DNA from: Terriglobia bacterium
GTDB taxonomy: Bacteria; Acidobacteriota; Terriglobia; JAIQFV01
Direction of reading: 5' to 3'
NCBI GenBank assembly: GCA_020072965.1
Contig: JAIQFY010000013.1
Coordinates: forward strand, 1-64,000
DNA: 64,000 nucleotides
Of the stretch, positions 35,091 to 42,952 are shown piece by piece. Both the position numbers and the translations under genes were made by a program. How positions within the stretch are numbered: position 1 is the first letter of the stretch; the number at the start of each line of letters is the position of its first letter. The notes under the pieces were generated by a model that searched no databases, had not been told where the DNA came from, and saw only the letters and a program-made list of their open reading frames with translations.

Positions 35091-35106
35091 TGGCACATGA
35101 GTTGCT
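35091..35106 (+). promoter_or_regulatory. Consensus sigma-54 promoter (-24/-12)
   Basis: TGGCAC (35091-35096), five bases, TTGCT (35102-35106). This matches the TGGCAC-N5-TTGCW consensus at every position. Transcription would start near 35117. It reads towards the hairpin-rich leader and the REC-only gene. The NtrC-type activator is encoded immediately upstream. Confidence 0.85.
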
Positions 35107-35116
35107 AACTAACTTT

Positions 35117-35235
35117 CCTCAGGGAGGACTTTTTTCTCTACCGCCGGGTCCTCCTGAGATCTCCCCGCGATGCGCGGGGGACAGGACAACCGCACGTAGG
35201 ATTTTTATGATCTGAGAGTGTTGTCCGGTTTTAGA
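35117..35235 (+). ncRNA. Candidate sigma-54-dependent small RNA or structured leader
   Basis: Three consecutive stems begin one or two bases after the predicted start. First, CTCAGGGAGGAC/GTCCTCCTGAG (35118-35129 with 35148-35158, one bulge). Second, CCCCGCG/CGCGGGG with an ATG loop (35163-35179). Third, GGACAAC/GTTGTCC (35184-35190 with 35220-35226), followed by GGTTTTA. It has no open frame and ends about 135 bases before the REC gene, so it may be a free RNA or a 5' leader. No known RNA family was recognised. Confidence 0.45.
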
Positions 35236-35371
35236 TGGCATTACTTTCGACTGCGAAGTGGGGCTGGTTCCGGTCATACCGTGAAGCAATTTGCAGTCGT
35301 TGGCTTACCTTTCTCGCCACCCATGAACCGGGTTCTGTAGGACTTTAAGTTAAAAGGAGATGGACTAATCC

Positions 35372-35743
35372 GTGGCTGAGAAAATCAAGATTCTTGTGAT
35401 CGACGATGAGCCAAGTGTCGTGGATGCCGTCAGGTTGATTTTGAATGACAACGGCTATGATGCGGTGGGCGTCATGACAGGCCGCGATGGGATTGAAGAG
35501 GGTAAGCGCGCACGATTTGACGTCACGATCACCGATCTTCGTCTGCCGGATATGTCCGGCCTTGATGTTCTCCGCTGGATTCGCAGTGAGGATCCTCAAA
35601 GCCGCGTCATCATTATTACGTCACACAGCACCCCCGAAGTCCTCATGAAGGCAAGAAACGCGGGCGCGGTGGACGTCCTCCCGAAACCATTCTCTCCGAG
35701 CGAACTCATTCAAATGGTCAACCACGCGCTGACAATTCATTGA
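35372..35743 (+). CDS. Single-domain response regulator (REC only)
   Basis: A 123-residue CheY-like receiver with no output domain. The acidic pocket is VIDDEP (about 9-14), the phospho-acceptor is D55 in TITDLRLPD, the switch Thr/Ser is in IIITSHS (about 84-90) and the conserved Lys is in LPKPFSP. The start is GTG at 35372 behind AAAAGGAGATGG. It could be a phosphate sink or relay for the two kinases upstream, or act by protein contact. It lies under the consensus sigma-54 promoter at 35091. Confidence 0.92.
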   Translation: MAEKIKILVIDDEPSVVDAVRLILNDNGYDAVGVMTGRDGIEEGKRARFDVTITDLRLPDMSGLDVLRWIRSEDPQSRVIIITSHSTPEVLMKARNAGAVDVLPKPFSPSELIQMVNHALTIH

Positions 35744-36288
35744 GTCGTCCCATCTGTTTTTGCGCGTACCCCCAGGTTTTTACCTTCCTCTAGTTCGCCC
35801 TCCTTTCTTCCTTCAAGCCTATTGATTGCAAGGCTGCCGCCTCGGGTCACGGGTGCAGCTCAAATCGCCGAAGAGCAAATAGGGGCGTTTCAAGTCGTTA
35901 TCCTTTGGTTTGTTTAGCATTATCGATACATAGTTTCAAAGTGATACACAGCCACGAAATAGTGATTCATTTATTATATGTGAGCGGAGGCAAGATACAG
36001 GCAGTTATTGTTGTAAACAATTGTATTTATTAGGATTGTACTAATAAGTTACGTTGGCATCACATTTGCTTATAAATGGCTGCTTGCAACCCGCATTGTG
36101 TTCGGTCGAGCGGGAAATAAGGGTGATACGGACTTTTGCAAGAGATCGATGTTAATAGAGCGCTATAGCACGTTTACTTAAAACTAGGGGGGTGCGTGCA
36201 AAGACGGGATACCTGGAATTCTTTAACTAAAAACAAAAAACAACAAAAACTAATGACGCTCTGTAGCATCGGCGCCAAGGAGAACAAT
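35744..36288 (+). other. Intergenic region upstream of secreted protein A
   Basis: 545 bases, becoming AT-rich after about 35920. It contains an ATTGTT-GTA-AACAAT inverted repeat near 36007-36021 and the sigma-54-like promoter at 36055-36070. A leader of about 205 bases includes the motif ATGACGCTCTG (36252-36262), also present before the twin gene at 39882. No gene is supported. Confidence 0.55.
36055..36070 (+). promoter_or_regulatory. Sigma-54-like promoter of secreted protein A
   Basis: TGGCAT (36055-36060), five bases, TTGCT (36066-36070). This has one mismatch to consensus (T for C at the sixth base), with the GG and GC dinucleotides at the required spacing. It lies about 220 bases before the start codon, and the sequence around it is AT-rich, as expected. 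Confidence 0.7.
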
Positions 36289-38802
36289 ATGAACAGGAGA
36301 AAGACAGTGGCTTTAACCAACCGGATCAATCACAGGGGGCAACTGGCATCCTTCGCAGTTGCGTTCCTTTTGCTTGCCGTGTTGGCCTGGACCGGGACCA
36401 TCGTGGCCCAGGGTCCAATCTCCCCGACTCAATTCGACATCACGGGCTTCCTCCAGGAGGCTACGGTGACCACTCCCGGTGACGCCCACTCTGGTGGTAC
36501 GTTGAAGGTCAACGGCCACAGCGTGATCGTGCCGAGGGAAACCATCGTGATCCTCCCGGCCAATTCCCTCACATGGGAAGAACTCTTCGCTCAGGCTCCC
36601 TCCCCGTACACGGGCGTAGCGACGGGCATGGCGATGGCCGACATTCCGACACCCCTTACCACGTATGAATTCGAGGTGGTGGGTAACCGCGTCGGCGACA
36701 CTTACATCGCCGGGCTCATCTACATTTCTCAGCAGGGCCTCAACTCGGGTGCGGGGTTCATTAACTTCATCGATTACACCCTGGGCGAGATGCGAGTGGG
36801 TGGGATTATCAACGACCCGAACTGCGCGCAGGGGGGCACCGCTGTGTCGAACCCCCTCTGTTCCGGCGCACGGGTGCGAATCAATGACCCGACGGGAAAG
36901 TTCGGTCGGGCAAATACACCGGATCAACGGTTCACGCTTGACCCCGATAACCCGACGATCATGAGCGGAACTGGTTACCCCGCTTGCTTGCCACGCACCG
37001 ACCCGGCCGGGGCGGCACCCGATGCTCTGTGCCCCGAGGGCCAGCGCCCGAAGGATCTGACCGGCGCGTATGTTGGCAAGTTCTTCACCAATGCTCCAGT
37101 GGCCGCCCCTGGGGTGACTCCAATGCCGGATCCGAACCTTCAGGCGCCGTTCGAAGTGGGTGACTACGTCACCTTCGCTGGAACGCTTGTTACCGACGCC
37201 GCCACTCCTACTACGGGACCGTGGCCGGCGAACGGAGCGGCGGGCACCTACATTTCTGCTCACACCATTACCAGCAACGTCGCCGTCTTCACCGCCGCGG
37301 GAACCAATCCTGCGTATGTGATGACCGACGTGTTTATTCTCGGGACTGGCGGTCTGACGGTCCTTGGCGCTGGCGAAGCGGTGATTCGAACCCGGTTCGA
37401 GGGGATGACCACCGACTTCAGCCGGACCATCCATCTTTATGGAATCGATGTGAACGCAGGCGATGGAAGCACAAGTGATCGCGACTGGGGTACCATCGGC
37501 GTCGATCCGGGCCCGCCCGCGGGCGCAGTTCTAGGCCGGTGGCGCTTCCGTCCGCCATGTGCTCCTTTTGGGACCGTTCCGACCAAACCTGACAAGCAGT
37601 GCGTCATGAACGCGCTAGGCGTCTTCTTGCCGGCCACACGAGAGATGCGTGCCGTGATCGAAGGCGCATGGGTCCCAGGGCAGACCACCACCTATGCAAA
37701 TGGGCTCATTGCTGGGCAGTACCATGCCCCCATCCTGGAACTCATCTTCCCGGAGAACGTCCCTGGAAGCCCTATCGTTCCGAACAACTTTGAGAGCATC
37801 CCCTTCCTGGCCTGTGGTGGTTATACCTCGTCCGCAGGGACCCTCGCAGGGCAGCTCAATCCCTGGCCCGGTGCTGCAGTTCCGTCACTGGCAGGTTGTG
37901 CGGGTGCAATCTCGCCGCCTGTCGCCAACGCCGGCCTCGCCCAGACAGTGCCTTCGGGCGCGCTGGTAACTCTGAACGGCAGTGCCTCCACGGGGACGGC
38001 CCCCTTGACCTTTGCTTGGGTCCAGGCCGCCACGGATGCCAATCAGGTGCTCCTGACGGGTGCGAATACTGCTAACCCGACCTTCACGGCTCCGCTTCTG
38101 GCAGCACCGGCCGTGCTGAACTTCACCCTGACGGTGACTAATAGCGCCGGTTCCTCCTCAGCCTCCGTGACGGTTACGGTCAACGCAGCAGCGGCTCCGA
38201 CCGCTAGCGCTCCGGCACCTCTATCCGTGATTTCCGGAACGCCGGTGACTTTGACGGCCACTTGCACTGATCCCGCTGGCCTGCTGCCTTGCACCTTTAG
38301 CTGGCTCCAGACGTCAGGCGCACCGATCGTGCTCAACCCGAATCCCTTCAGCGGCGCGACAATCAGCTTCACTCTCACGCTGCCGGTGGGTACCATCAAC
38401 AGCACCGTCCTCCAGTTCCAGGTGACGGCGACGAACTCAGCAGGTGTCAGCTCTTCACCGGCGTCGACCTCGGTGACGGTGAACCCGGCTCCGGACGCTG
38501 TCATTATCACCTCGGCGGTTTACCGGATCTCGAAGCAGCGGCTGGACCTCACCGCTTCATCGTCAGTGATCAGCCCGAACATCATCCTGACCTTGCAGCC
38601 TTACGTCACGACCTCAGGAGCCACCTTCGATCCCAGAAGCCTGGGGAGCACGGCGAACATCCTTACCAACAATGGCGGTGGTCTCTACATCATGACTTTG
38701 GTGGGTGCACCTGAGCCCGCTGTGCCACCGGCCACGCCTCTGACAGTGACCTCCAACATCGGAGGAAGAGGTACCTCAGGGTTGACCCTGATCCGGCAGT
38801 GA
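36289..38802 (+). CDS. Secreted protein A of unknown function with Ig/PKD-like domains
   Basis: An 837-residue exported protein. The signal peptide (about 1-41) has the hydrophobic core FAVAFLLLAVLAWTGTIV. A large domain follows (about 42-535, starting SPTQFDITGFLQEAT and containing VGNRVGDTYIAGLIYISQQG) that I cannot assign to a known function. Two Ig/PKD-like beta domains come next (about 541-638, PPVANAG...LNGSASTGTAPLTFAWVQ; and 639-735). The C-terminal domain (about 736-837) begins VYRISKQRLDLTAS. ATG at 36289 with AAGGAGAACAAT fixes the start; the frame is open from 36196. A near-duplicate is at 39919. A sigma-54-like promoter and a strong terminator bound it. Surface or matrix localisation is inferred from the leader and Ig-like folds. 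Confidence 0.85.
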   Translation: MNRRKTVALTNRINHRGQLASFAVAFLLLAVLAWTGTIVAQGPISPTQFDITGFLQEATVTTPGDAHSGGTLKVNGHSVIVPRETIVILPANSLTWEELFAQAPSPYTGVATGMAMADIPTPLTTYEFEVVGNRVGDTYIAGLIYISQQGLNSGAGFINFIDYTLGEMRVGGIINDPNCAQGGTAVSNPLCSGARVRINDPTGKFGRANTPDQRFTLDPDNPTIMSGTGYPACLPRTDPAGAAPDALCPEGQRPKDLTGAYVGKFFTNAPVAAPGVTPMPDPNLQAPFEVGDYVTFAGTLVTDAATPTTGPWPANGAAGTYISAHTITSNVAVFTAAGTNPAYVMTDVFILGTGGLTVLGAGEAVIRTRFEGMTTDFSRTIHLYGIDVNAGDGSTSDRDWGTIGVDPGPPAGAVLGRWRFRPPCAPFGTVPTKPDKQCVMNALGVFLPATREMRAVIEGAWVPGQTTTYANGLIAGQYHAPILELIFPENVPGSPIVPNNFESIPFLACGGYTSSAGTLAGQLNPWPGAAVPSLAGCAGAISPPVANAGLAQTVPSGALVTLNGSASTGTAPLTFAWVQAATDANQVLLTGANTANPTFTAPLLAAPAVLNFTLTVTNSAGSSSASVTVTVNAAAAPTASAPAPLSVISGTPVTLTATCTDPAGLLPCTFSWLQTSGAPIVLNPNPFSGATISFTLTLPVGTINSTVLQFQVTATNSAGVSSSPASTSVTVNPAPDAVIITSAVYRISKQRLDLTASSSVISPNIILTLQPYVTTSGATFDPRSLGSTANILTNNGGGLYIMTLVGAPEPAVPPATPLTVTSNIGGRGTSGLTLIRQ

Positions 38803-38815
38803 GTTAGTCAGTTCC

Positions 38816-39007
38816 TCACCGGTCGAAGAGCAAATGTTCTGCTCTTCGACCGGTTTTTTTTGAAGCTGCAGCCTTCGCACCTTTCAGGATCGAAAGAGAG
38901 CGTGGGGAATGGAAATCCGCAATGAGCTGAACGGGAAAGCTATACTCTGCGCCTGAGAATACATAAGTCTTCTCTTTGTCCGTGCCGCCAGAAAGATTTA
39001 CCCACAC
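38816..39007 (-). CDS. Possible small protein (63 residues), low support
   Basis: The minus-strand GTG at 39007 is preceded by AAAGGAGGAATC, a perfect ribosome-binding sequence four bases before the start. It reads MWVNLSGGTDKEKTYVFSGA and continues with mixed composition. The frame ends inside the terminator hairpin of secreted protein A, so its last ten codons are terminator sequence read backwards, and the counterpart position after the twin gene has no similar protein. It may be real, or a remnant. No family was recognised. Confidence 0.25.
   Translation of the reverse strand: MWVNLSGGTDKEKTYVFSGAEYSFPVQLIADFHSPRSLSILKGAKAAASKKTGRRAEHLLFDR
38819..38861 (+). terminator. Strong intrinsic terminator of secreted protein A
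   Basis: CCGGTCGAAGAGCA (38819-38832) and TGCTCTTCGACCGG (38840-38853) form a perfect 14-bp stem with a 7-base loop, followed by eight Ts (38854-38861). The same stem, with a different loop, follows the twin gene at 42476. Confidence 0.95.
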
Positions 39008-39454
39008 GATTCCTCCTTTCGACGACGCCCCCTTCTCTGTCCGCCTTCAGCCGCTGCTGAAAGATCAGTTGGCCCGCACCGATTGTCGCTCCTCATAGTA
39101 CAACGCTCCGAAATGTTCCATCGGTTCGATGCCGTTCAAGTACTCAACAAATAACTCCTTCTTAGCCTCCTATAATTTACGGGCCCGCACCCACAGAAGA
39201 GCAAAACCGCTCTCTCAACGGACCCCGGATCGCGCTGCCGGATCCTTTGAAGGCAAATTACGGATTTAACGCAGAATCGGCAATCGCTTGTTTGATTCAA
39301 TGACAGTTCAAACCACCACTTCCCGTCCTTATGATGAGTCTGTGTTAACCCAGCTCAAAGGGCACATTTCCATTTATTTACATTGAGTGTCACTGTGTAT
39401 CTAGACAGACCAAATTTTGTGCTTACCACAATAAATAAATTGATAATATTGTAT

Positions 39455-39477
39455 AAATGTTCTAAAAGAGAACATTT
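39455..39477. promoter_or_regulatory. Perfect palindrome, possible activator-binding site
   Basis: AAATGTTCT (39455-39463), five-base spacer AAAAG, AGAACATTT (39469-39477). Nine-base arms in AT-rich DNA, centred about 115 bases upstream of the -24 element of the sigma-54-like promoter at 39582. This is the usual distance for an NtrC-type enhancer site. A ten-base partial match (ATGTTCTAAA) occurs at 42814-42823, before the next secreted protein gene. Confidence 0.5.
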
Positions 39478-39581
39478 TATAGTAGTAATGGATCATTATG
39501 ATATATAATTATAGTAACATAATTAGTCATTAATTTTTTAGTATACTGTGTTTTTAATACATATGTAATGTAATAGTACAT

Positions 39582-39597
39582 TGGTATTTTATTTGCT
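39582..39597 (+). promoter_or_regulatory. Sigma-54-like promoter of secreted protein B
   Basis: TGGTAT (39582-39587), five bases, TTGCT (39593-39597). GG and GC are at exact sigma-54 spacing, with two mismatches to the -24 consensus. It lies about 320 bases before the start codon, and the position relative to the gene parallels that of the twin at 36055. Confidence 0.6.
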
Positions 39598-39918
39598 TGG
39601 AGCGTTATGCCCCCAGTAAGCAGGATTCTGTAGGAAATTCGAATTCGCACTGGAGATTGAATCATTGACGCGGGAGTATAGATGGAAAGATCGAGCCATT
39701 TGCAATTTGAGGCGAGGCAGTTTCGGCAGTCAATCAACTCCCCGTATGCAGTTCTTGCCTTAGAAAAGGCTGCTGCAAACCCTGGAGGGCTTACAAGCAG
39801 GGTCCATTTAGACCAGGCGGGTACACGTCAGGGCATAAACGATGGAACTTTCGGGTCACGCCAATCAACCCAACAGGCCCTTATGACGCTCTGCAATAAA
39901 AATAACAAGGAGACAATA

Positions 39919-42459
39919 ATGAAAGAAAAAATGAGAGTAGTTCCAGGGACTCAGACCCGCCACCGAGCGCACTGGGCGTCATTCGCAGTGGCGTTCCTGT
40001 TGCTTGCCGTGTTGACGTGGACTGGGACCATCGTGGCGCAGGGCCCGATTTCACCGACCCAATTCGACATCACGGGCTTTCTCCAAGAGGCCACATTGGG
40101 TGGACCTGGCACCGGTCCTGGTGTCGGCGCACACTCCGGGGGCACGTTGAAGGTGAACGGCCACTCGGTGATCGTGCCTTCAGAAACCATCGTCATCCTT
40201 CCCGCCAATGCGCTCACATGGCAGGAACTCTTTGCGCAGGCTCCCGCCCCTTACACGGGCGTAGCAACGGGCATGGCTATGGCCGACATTCCAACACCCC
40301 TTACCACGTATGAAATCCAGGTGGTGGGTAACCGCGTAGGCGACACCTACATCGCCGGGCTCATCTACATCTCTCAGCAGGGCCTCAACGCAGGTGCGGG
40401 GTTTATTAATTTCATTGATTACACCCTGGGCGAGATGCGAGTGGGTGGAATCATCAACGACCCGAACTGCGCGCAGGGTGGTACCGCCCTGTCGAACCCC
40501 CTCTGTTCAGGCGCGCGCGTACGCATCAACGACCCGACGGGAAAGTTCGGCAGAGCGATGACCCCGGATCAACGATTCACGCTCGACCCGGATAACCCGA
40601 CGATTAAGAGCGGCAGCGGTTTCCCCGCCTGCTTCCCACGCACCGACCCGGCTGGGGCGGCTCCCGATGCACTTTGCCCCGAGGGCCAGCGCCCGAAAGA
40701 CCTGACCGGCGCCTATGTGGGCAGTTTTTTCACCAATGCTCCCGTGGCTGCGCCCGGAGTGACACCGCTTCCGGATCCTAACATCCAGGCGCCCTTCGAA
40801 GTGGGTGACTACGTCATGTTCGCGGGAACGCTCGTTACCGACAATGCGGCGGCTCCCACAGCGGGACCGTGGCCGGCGAACGGGGCGGCGGGCACCTACA
40901 TTTCTGCTCACACCATCACCAGCAACATCGCGATCTTCACGCAGCCAGGGACCAATCCCGCTTACGTGGAGACCGACGTGTTCATTCTTGGGACTGGCGG
41001 ATTGACGGTCCTTGGCGCCGGCGAGGCGGTGATCAGAACCCGGTTCGAGGGGATGACCACCGACACGGCCCGGGGCATCCATCTCTATGGAATCGATGTG
41101 AACGCGGCAGACGGGAGCACATCAGACCGCGACTGGGGCACCATTGGCGTGGATCAAGGTCCGCCCACTGGCGCCGTGATGGGCCGTTGGCGTTTCCGAC
41201 CCCCGTGTGCAGTTTTTGGGACCGTTCCGGCAAAACCTGACAAGCAGTGCGTCATGAATGCGTTGGGAGTCTTCCTGCCGGCTCCGCGAGAGATGCGGGC
41301 TGTGATCGAAGGGCTACAAGGGCAGAACCCCGCCAGCCCCACCGCGGTCACCTCGGCTAACGGGCTCTATTACGGGCAGTACCACGCCCCCATCCTGGAG
41401 TTCATCTTCCCGGAGAACATCCCTGGAAGCCCGATCGTGCCGAACAACTTTGAGAGCATCCCCTTCCTGGCTTGTGGCGGTTATACCTCGTCCGCAGGGA
41501 CCCTTGCAGCGCAGCTCAACCCATGGCCCGGTGCGGCAGCTCCCTCGCTTTCGAATTGCCCCGGAGCCATCCTGCCCCCGGTCGCCAATGCCGGCGCAGC
41601 CCAAACGGTGCCTTCTGGTGTGCTCGTGACACTCAACGGCAGCGCCTCCACGGGGACGGCCCCCTTGACGTTCTCTTGGGTCCAGGCCGCCACGGATCTG
41701 AACCAGGTGCTTCTCACAGGTGCGAATACCGCGAACCCGACCTTTACAGCACCTATCGTGGGAGCGCCGGTCGCGCTGAACTTCACTCTGACAGTGACCA
41801 ATAGCGCCGGCTCCTCTTCAGCCTCCGTGACCGTCACGGTCGACGCGGCAGCTGCTCCGACCGCCAGCGCCCCTGCCCCTCTGACAGTGATTTCCGGAAC
41901 GCCGGTGACGATGACGGCCACGTGCACCGATCCGCTTGGACTGGCTTGCACCTTCAGCTGGCTCCAGACCTCAGGCGCACCGGTCGTGCTCAACCCGAAT
42001 CCCTTCAGCGGCGCGACAATCAGCTTCACCGTCACGCTGCCGGTGGGAACGACCACCAGCACGGTCTTGCAGTTCCAAGTGACGGCGACGAACTCTGCAG
42101 GTGTCAGCTCCGCACCCGCATCGACCTCGGTGACTGTGAACCCGGCTCCGGATGGTGTCCTCATCACCTCGGCGGTGTACCGGATCTCGAAGCAGCGGCT
42201 GGATCTTACCGCTTCATCGTCCGTGATCAGCCCGAACATCATCCTGACCTTGCAGCCTTACGTGACGACCTCAGGAGCCACCTTCGATCCCAGAAGCCTG
42301 GGGAGCACGGCCAACGTGATGACCAACAATGGTGGTGGTCTCTACGTTATGACCTTGGTGGGCGCACCTGAGCCCGCTGTGCCACCGGCCACGCCTCTGA
42401 TAGTGACCTCCAACATCGGAGGAAGAGGCACCTCGGGGCTGACCCTGATCCGGCAGTGA
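39919..42459 (+). CDS. Secreted protein B, near-duplicate of protein A
   Basis: An 846-residue exported protein of the same layout as protein A: signal peptide (about 1-41, ASFAVAFLLLAVLTWTGTIV), large unassigned domain with VGNRVGDTYIAGLIYISQQG, two Ig/PKD-like domains and the same C-terminal domain starting VYRISKQRLDLTAS. Long stretches are identical to A. Differences include an extra GTGPGVG-rich segment near residue 60 and a rewritten loop (GLQGQNPASPTAVTSANG) near residue 470. ATG at 39919 follows AACAAGGAGACAATA; the frame open from 39682 upstream is not used. A tandem duplication with retained promoter, leader motif and terminator is the simplest origin. Confidence 0.85.
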   Translation: MKEKMRVVPGTQTRHRAHWASFAVAFLLLAVLTWTGTIVAQGPISPTQFDITGFLQEATLGGPGTGPGVGAHSGGTLKVNGHSVIVPSETIVILPANALTWQELFAQAPAPYTGVATGMAMADIPTPLTTYEIQVVGNRVGDTYIAGLIYISQQGLNAGAGFINFIDYTLGEMRVGGIINDPNCAQGGTALSNPLCSGARVRINDPTGKFGRAMTPDQRFTLDPDNPTIKSGSGFPACFPRTDPAGAAPDALCPEGQRPKDLTGAYVGSFFTNAPVAAPGVTPLPDPNIQAPFEVGDYVMFAGTLVTDNAAAPTAGPWPANGAAGTYISAHTITSNIAIFTQPGTNPAYVETDVFILGTGGLTVLGAGEAVIRTRFEGMTTDTARGIHLYGIDVNAADGSTSDRDWGTIGVDQGPPTGAVMGRWRFRPPCAVFGTVPAKPDKQCVMNALGVFLPAPREMRAVIEGLQGQNPASPTAVTSANGLYYGQYHAPILEFIFPENIPGSPIVPNNFESIPFLACGGYTSSAGTLAAQLNPWPGAAAPSLSNCPGAILPPVANAGAAQTVPSGVLVTLNGSASTGTAPLTFSWVQAATDLNQVLLTGANTANPTFTAPIVGAPVALNFTLTVTNSAGSSSASVTVTVDAAAAPTASAPAPLTVISGTPVTMTATCTDPLGLACTFSWLQTSGAPVVLNPNPFSGATISFTVTLPVGTTTSTVLQFQVTATNSAGVSSAPASTSVTVNPAPDGVLITSAVYRISKQRLDLTASSSVISPNIILTLQPYVTTSGATFDPRSLGSTANVMTNNGGGLYVMTLVGAPEPAVPPATPLIVTSNIGGRGTSGLTLIRQ

Positions 42460-42475
42460 GTAAGTAAGTTCCTCA

Positions 42476-42518
42476 CCGGTCGAAGAGCATTGAACATGCT
42501 CTTCGACCGGTTCCTTTT
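42476..42518 (+). terminator. Strong intrinsic terminator of secreted protein B
   Basis: CCGGTCGAAGAGCAT (42476-42490) and ATGCTCTTCGACCGG (42496-42510) form a perfect 15-bp stem with a TGAAC loop, followed by TTCCTTTT. The stem is the same as after the twin gene; the loop differs. Confidence 0.9.
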
Positions 42519-42952
42519 CCGAGTTCACCAGGACCACTCCTCATGTCTGATAGATCATGGAAGAGAGCAAAGCCGCAATGAAAGAGACGCGGATTTTCCA
42601 CGTCATGAACTGCTCCATTTGATATGCATCCATGAGAACCAACACCCCCGGGATTTCTTGTTTCTCGATGTCTACACAATAAGACTTGGCTGTTGTCTTA
42701 AGAGAAACTAGATTCTCCATCGATTGCTGATAGCACAGAGTTTAGACCGAAAATTTTTCAAGGAAGGTATATCAATGTTCACATTTTGACACCCTATATA
42801 CAGGAACAGCACAGATGTTCTAAATCAATTCATCGGTAGATTGAGTTGATATGCCGGGTTAGATCGGGAAGATTCGCTGCATGGAGGTTAGGTGAAAGGC
42901 CACTGCAGCGCCGCAGAAAAGTAAATATTTTAGATTTCAAGGGGAGATAAGG
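42519..42952 (+). other. Intergenic region upstream of the 94-residue-repeat protein
   Basis: 434 bases without a supported gene. It contains ATGTTCTAAA (42814-42823), shared with the palindrome at 39455, and a weak sigma-54-like pair, GGGAAG-N5-CTGCA (42866-42881), with GG and GC correctly spaced but several mismatches. The ribosome site of the next gene is AAGGGGAGATAAGG at 42939-42952. Confidence 0.4.

Larger units (their letters stand above)
34868..35371 (+). other. Intergenic region with sigma-54 promoter and structured leader
   Basis: 504 bases between the NtrC gene and the REC-only gene. The first 60 bases are AT-rich, with the half-palindrome ACATATTTATGT near 34871-34882. Then come the sigma-54 promoter (35091-35106) and three hairpins (35118-35226). 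The last 140 bases before the REC gene show no structure I can support, apart from its ribosome site. Confidence 0.6.
38862..39918 (+). other. Long intergenic region between the twin genes
   Basis: About 1.06 kb without a convincing plus-strand gene. The first 150 bases may hold the small minus-strand frame ending at 38816. From about 39370 the sequence becomes strongly AT-rich. It includes the 23-base palindrome at 39455-39477 and the sigma-54-like promoter at 39582-39597. The frame open from 39682 to 39918 is upstream in-frame sequence of the twin gene, without a ribosome site. Confidence 0.55.

Noticed and set aside
36313-37434. 373-codon open frame on the minus strand
   Set aside because: Antisense to secreted protein A, and a similar shadow occurs in the twin because the plus-strand sequences are duplicates.
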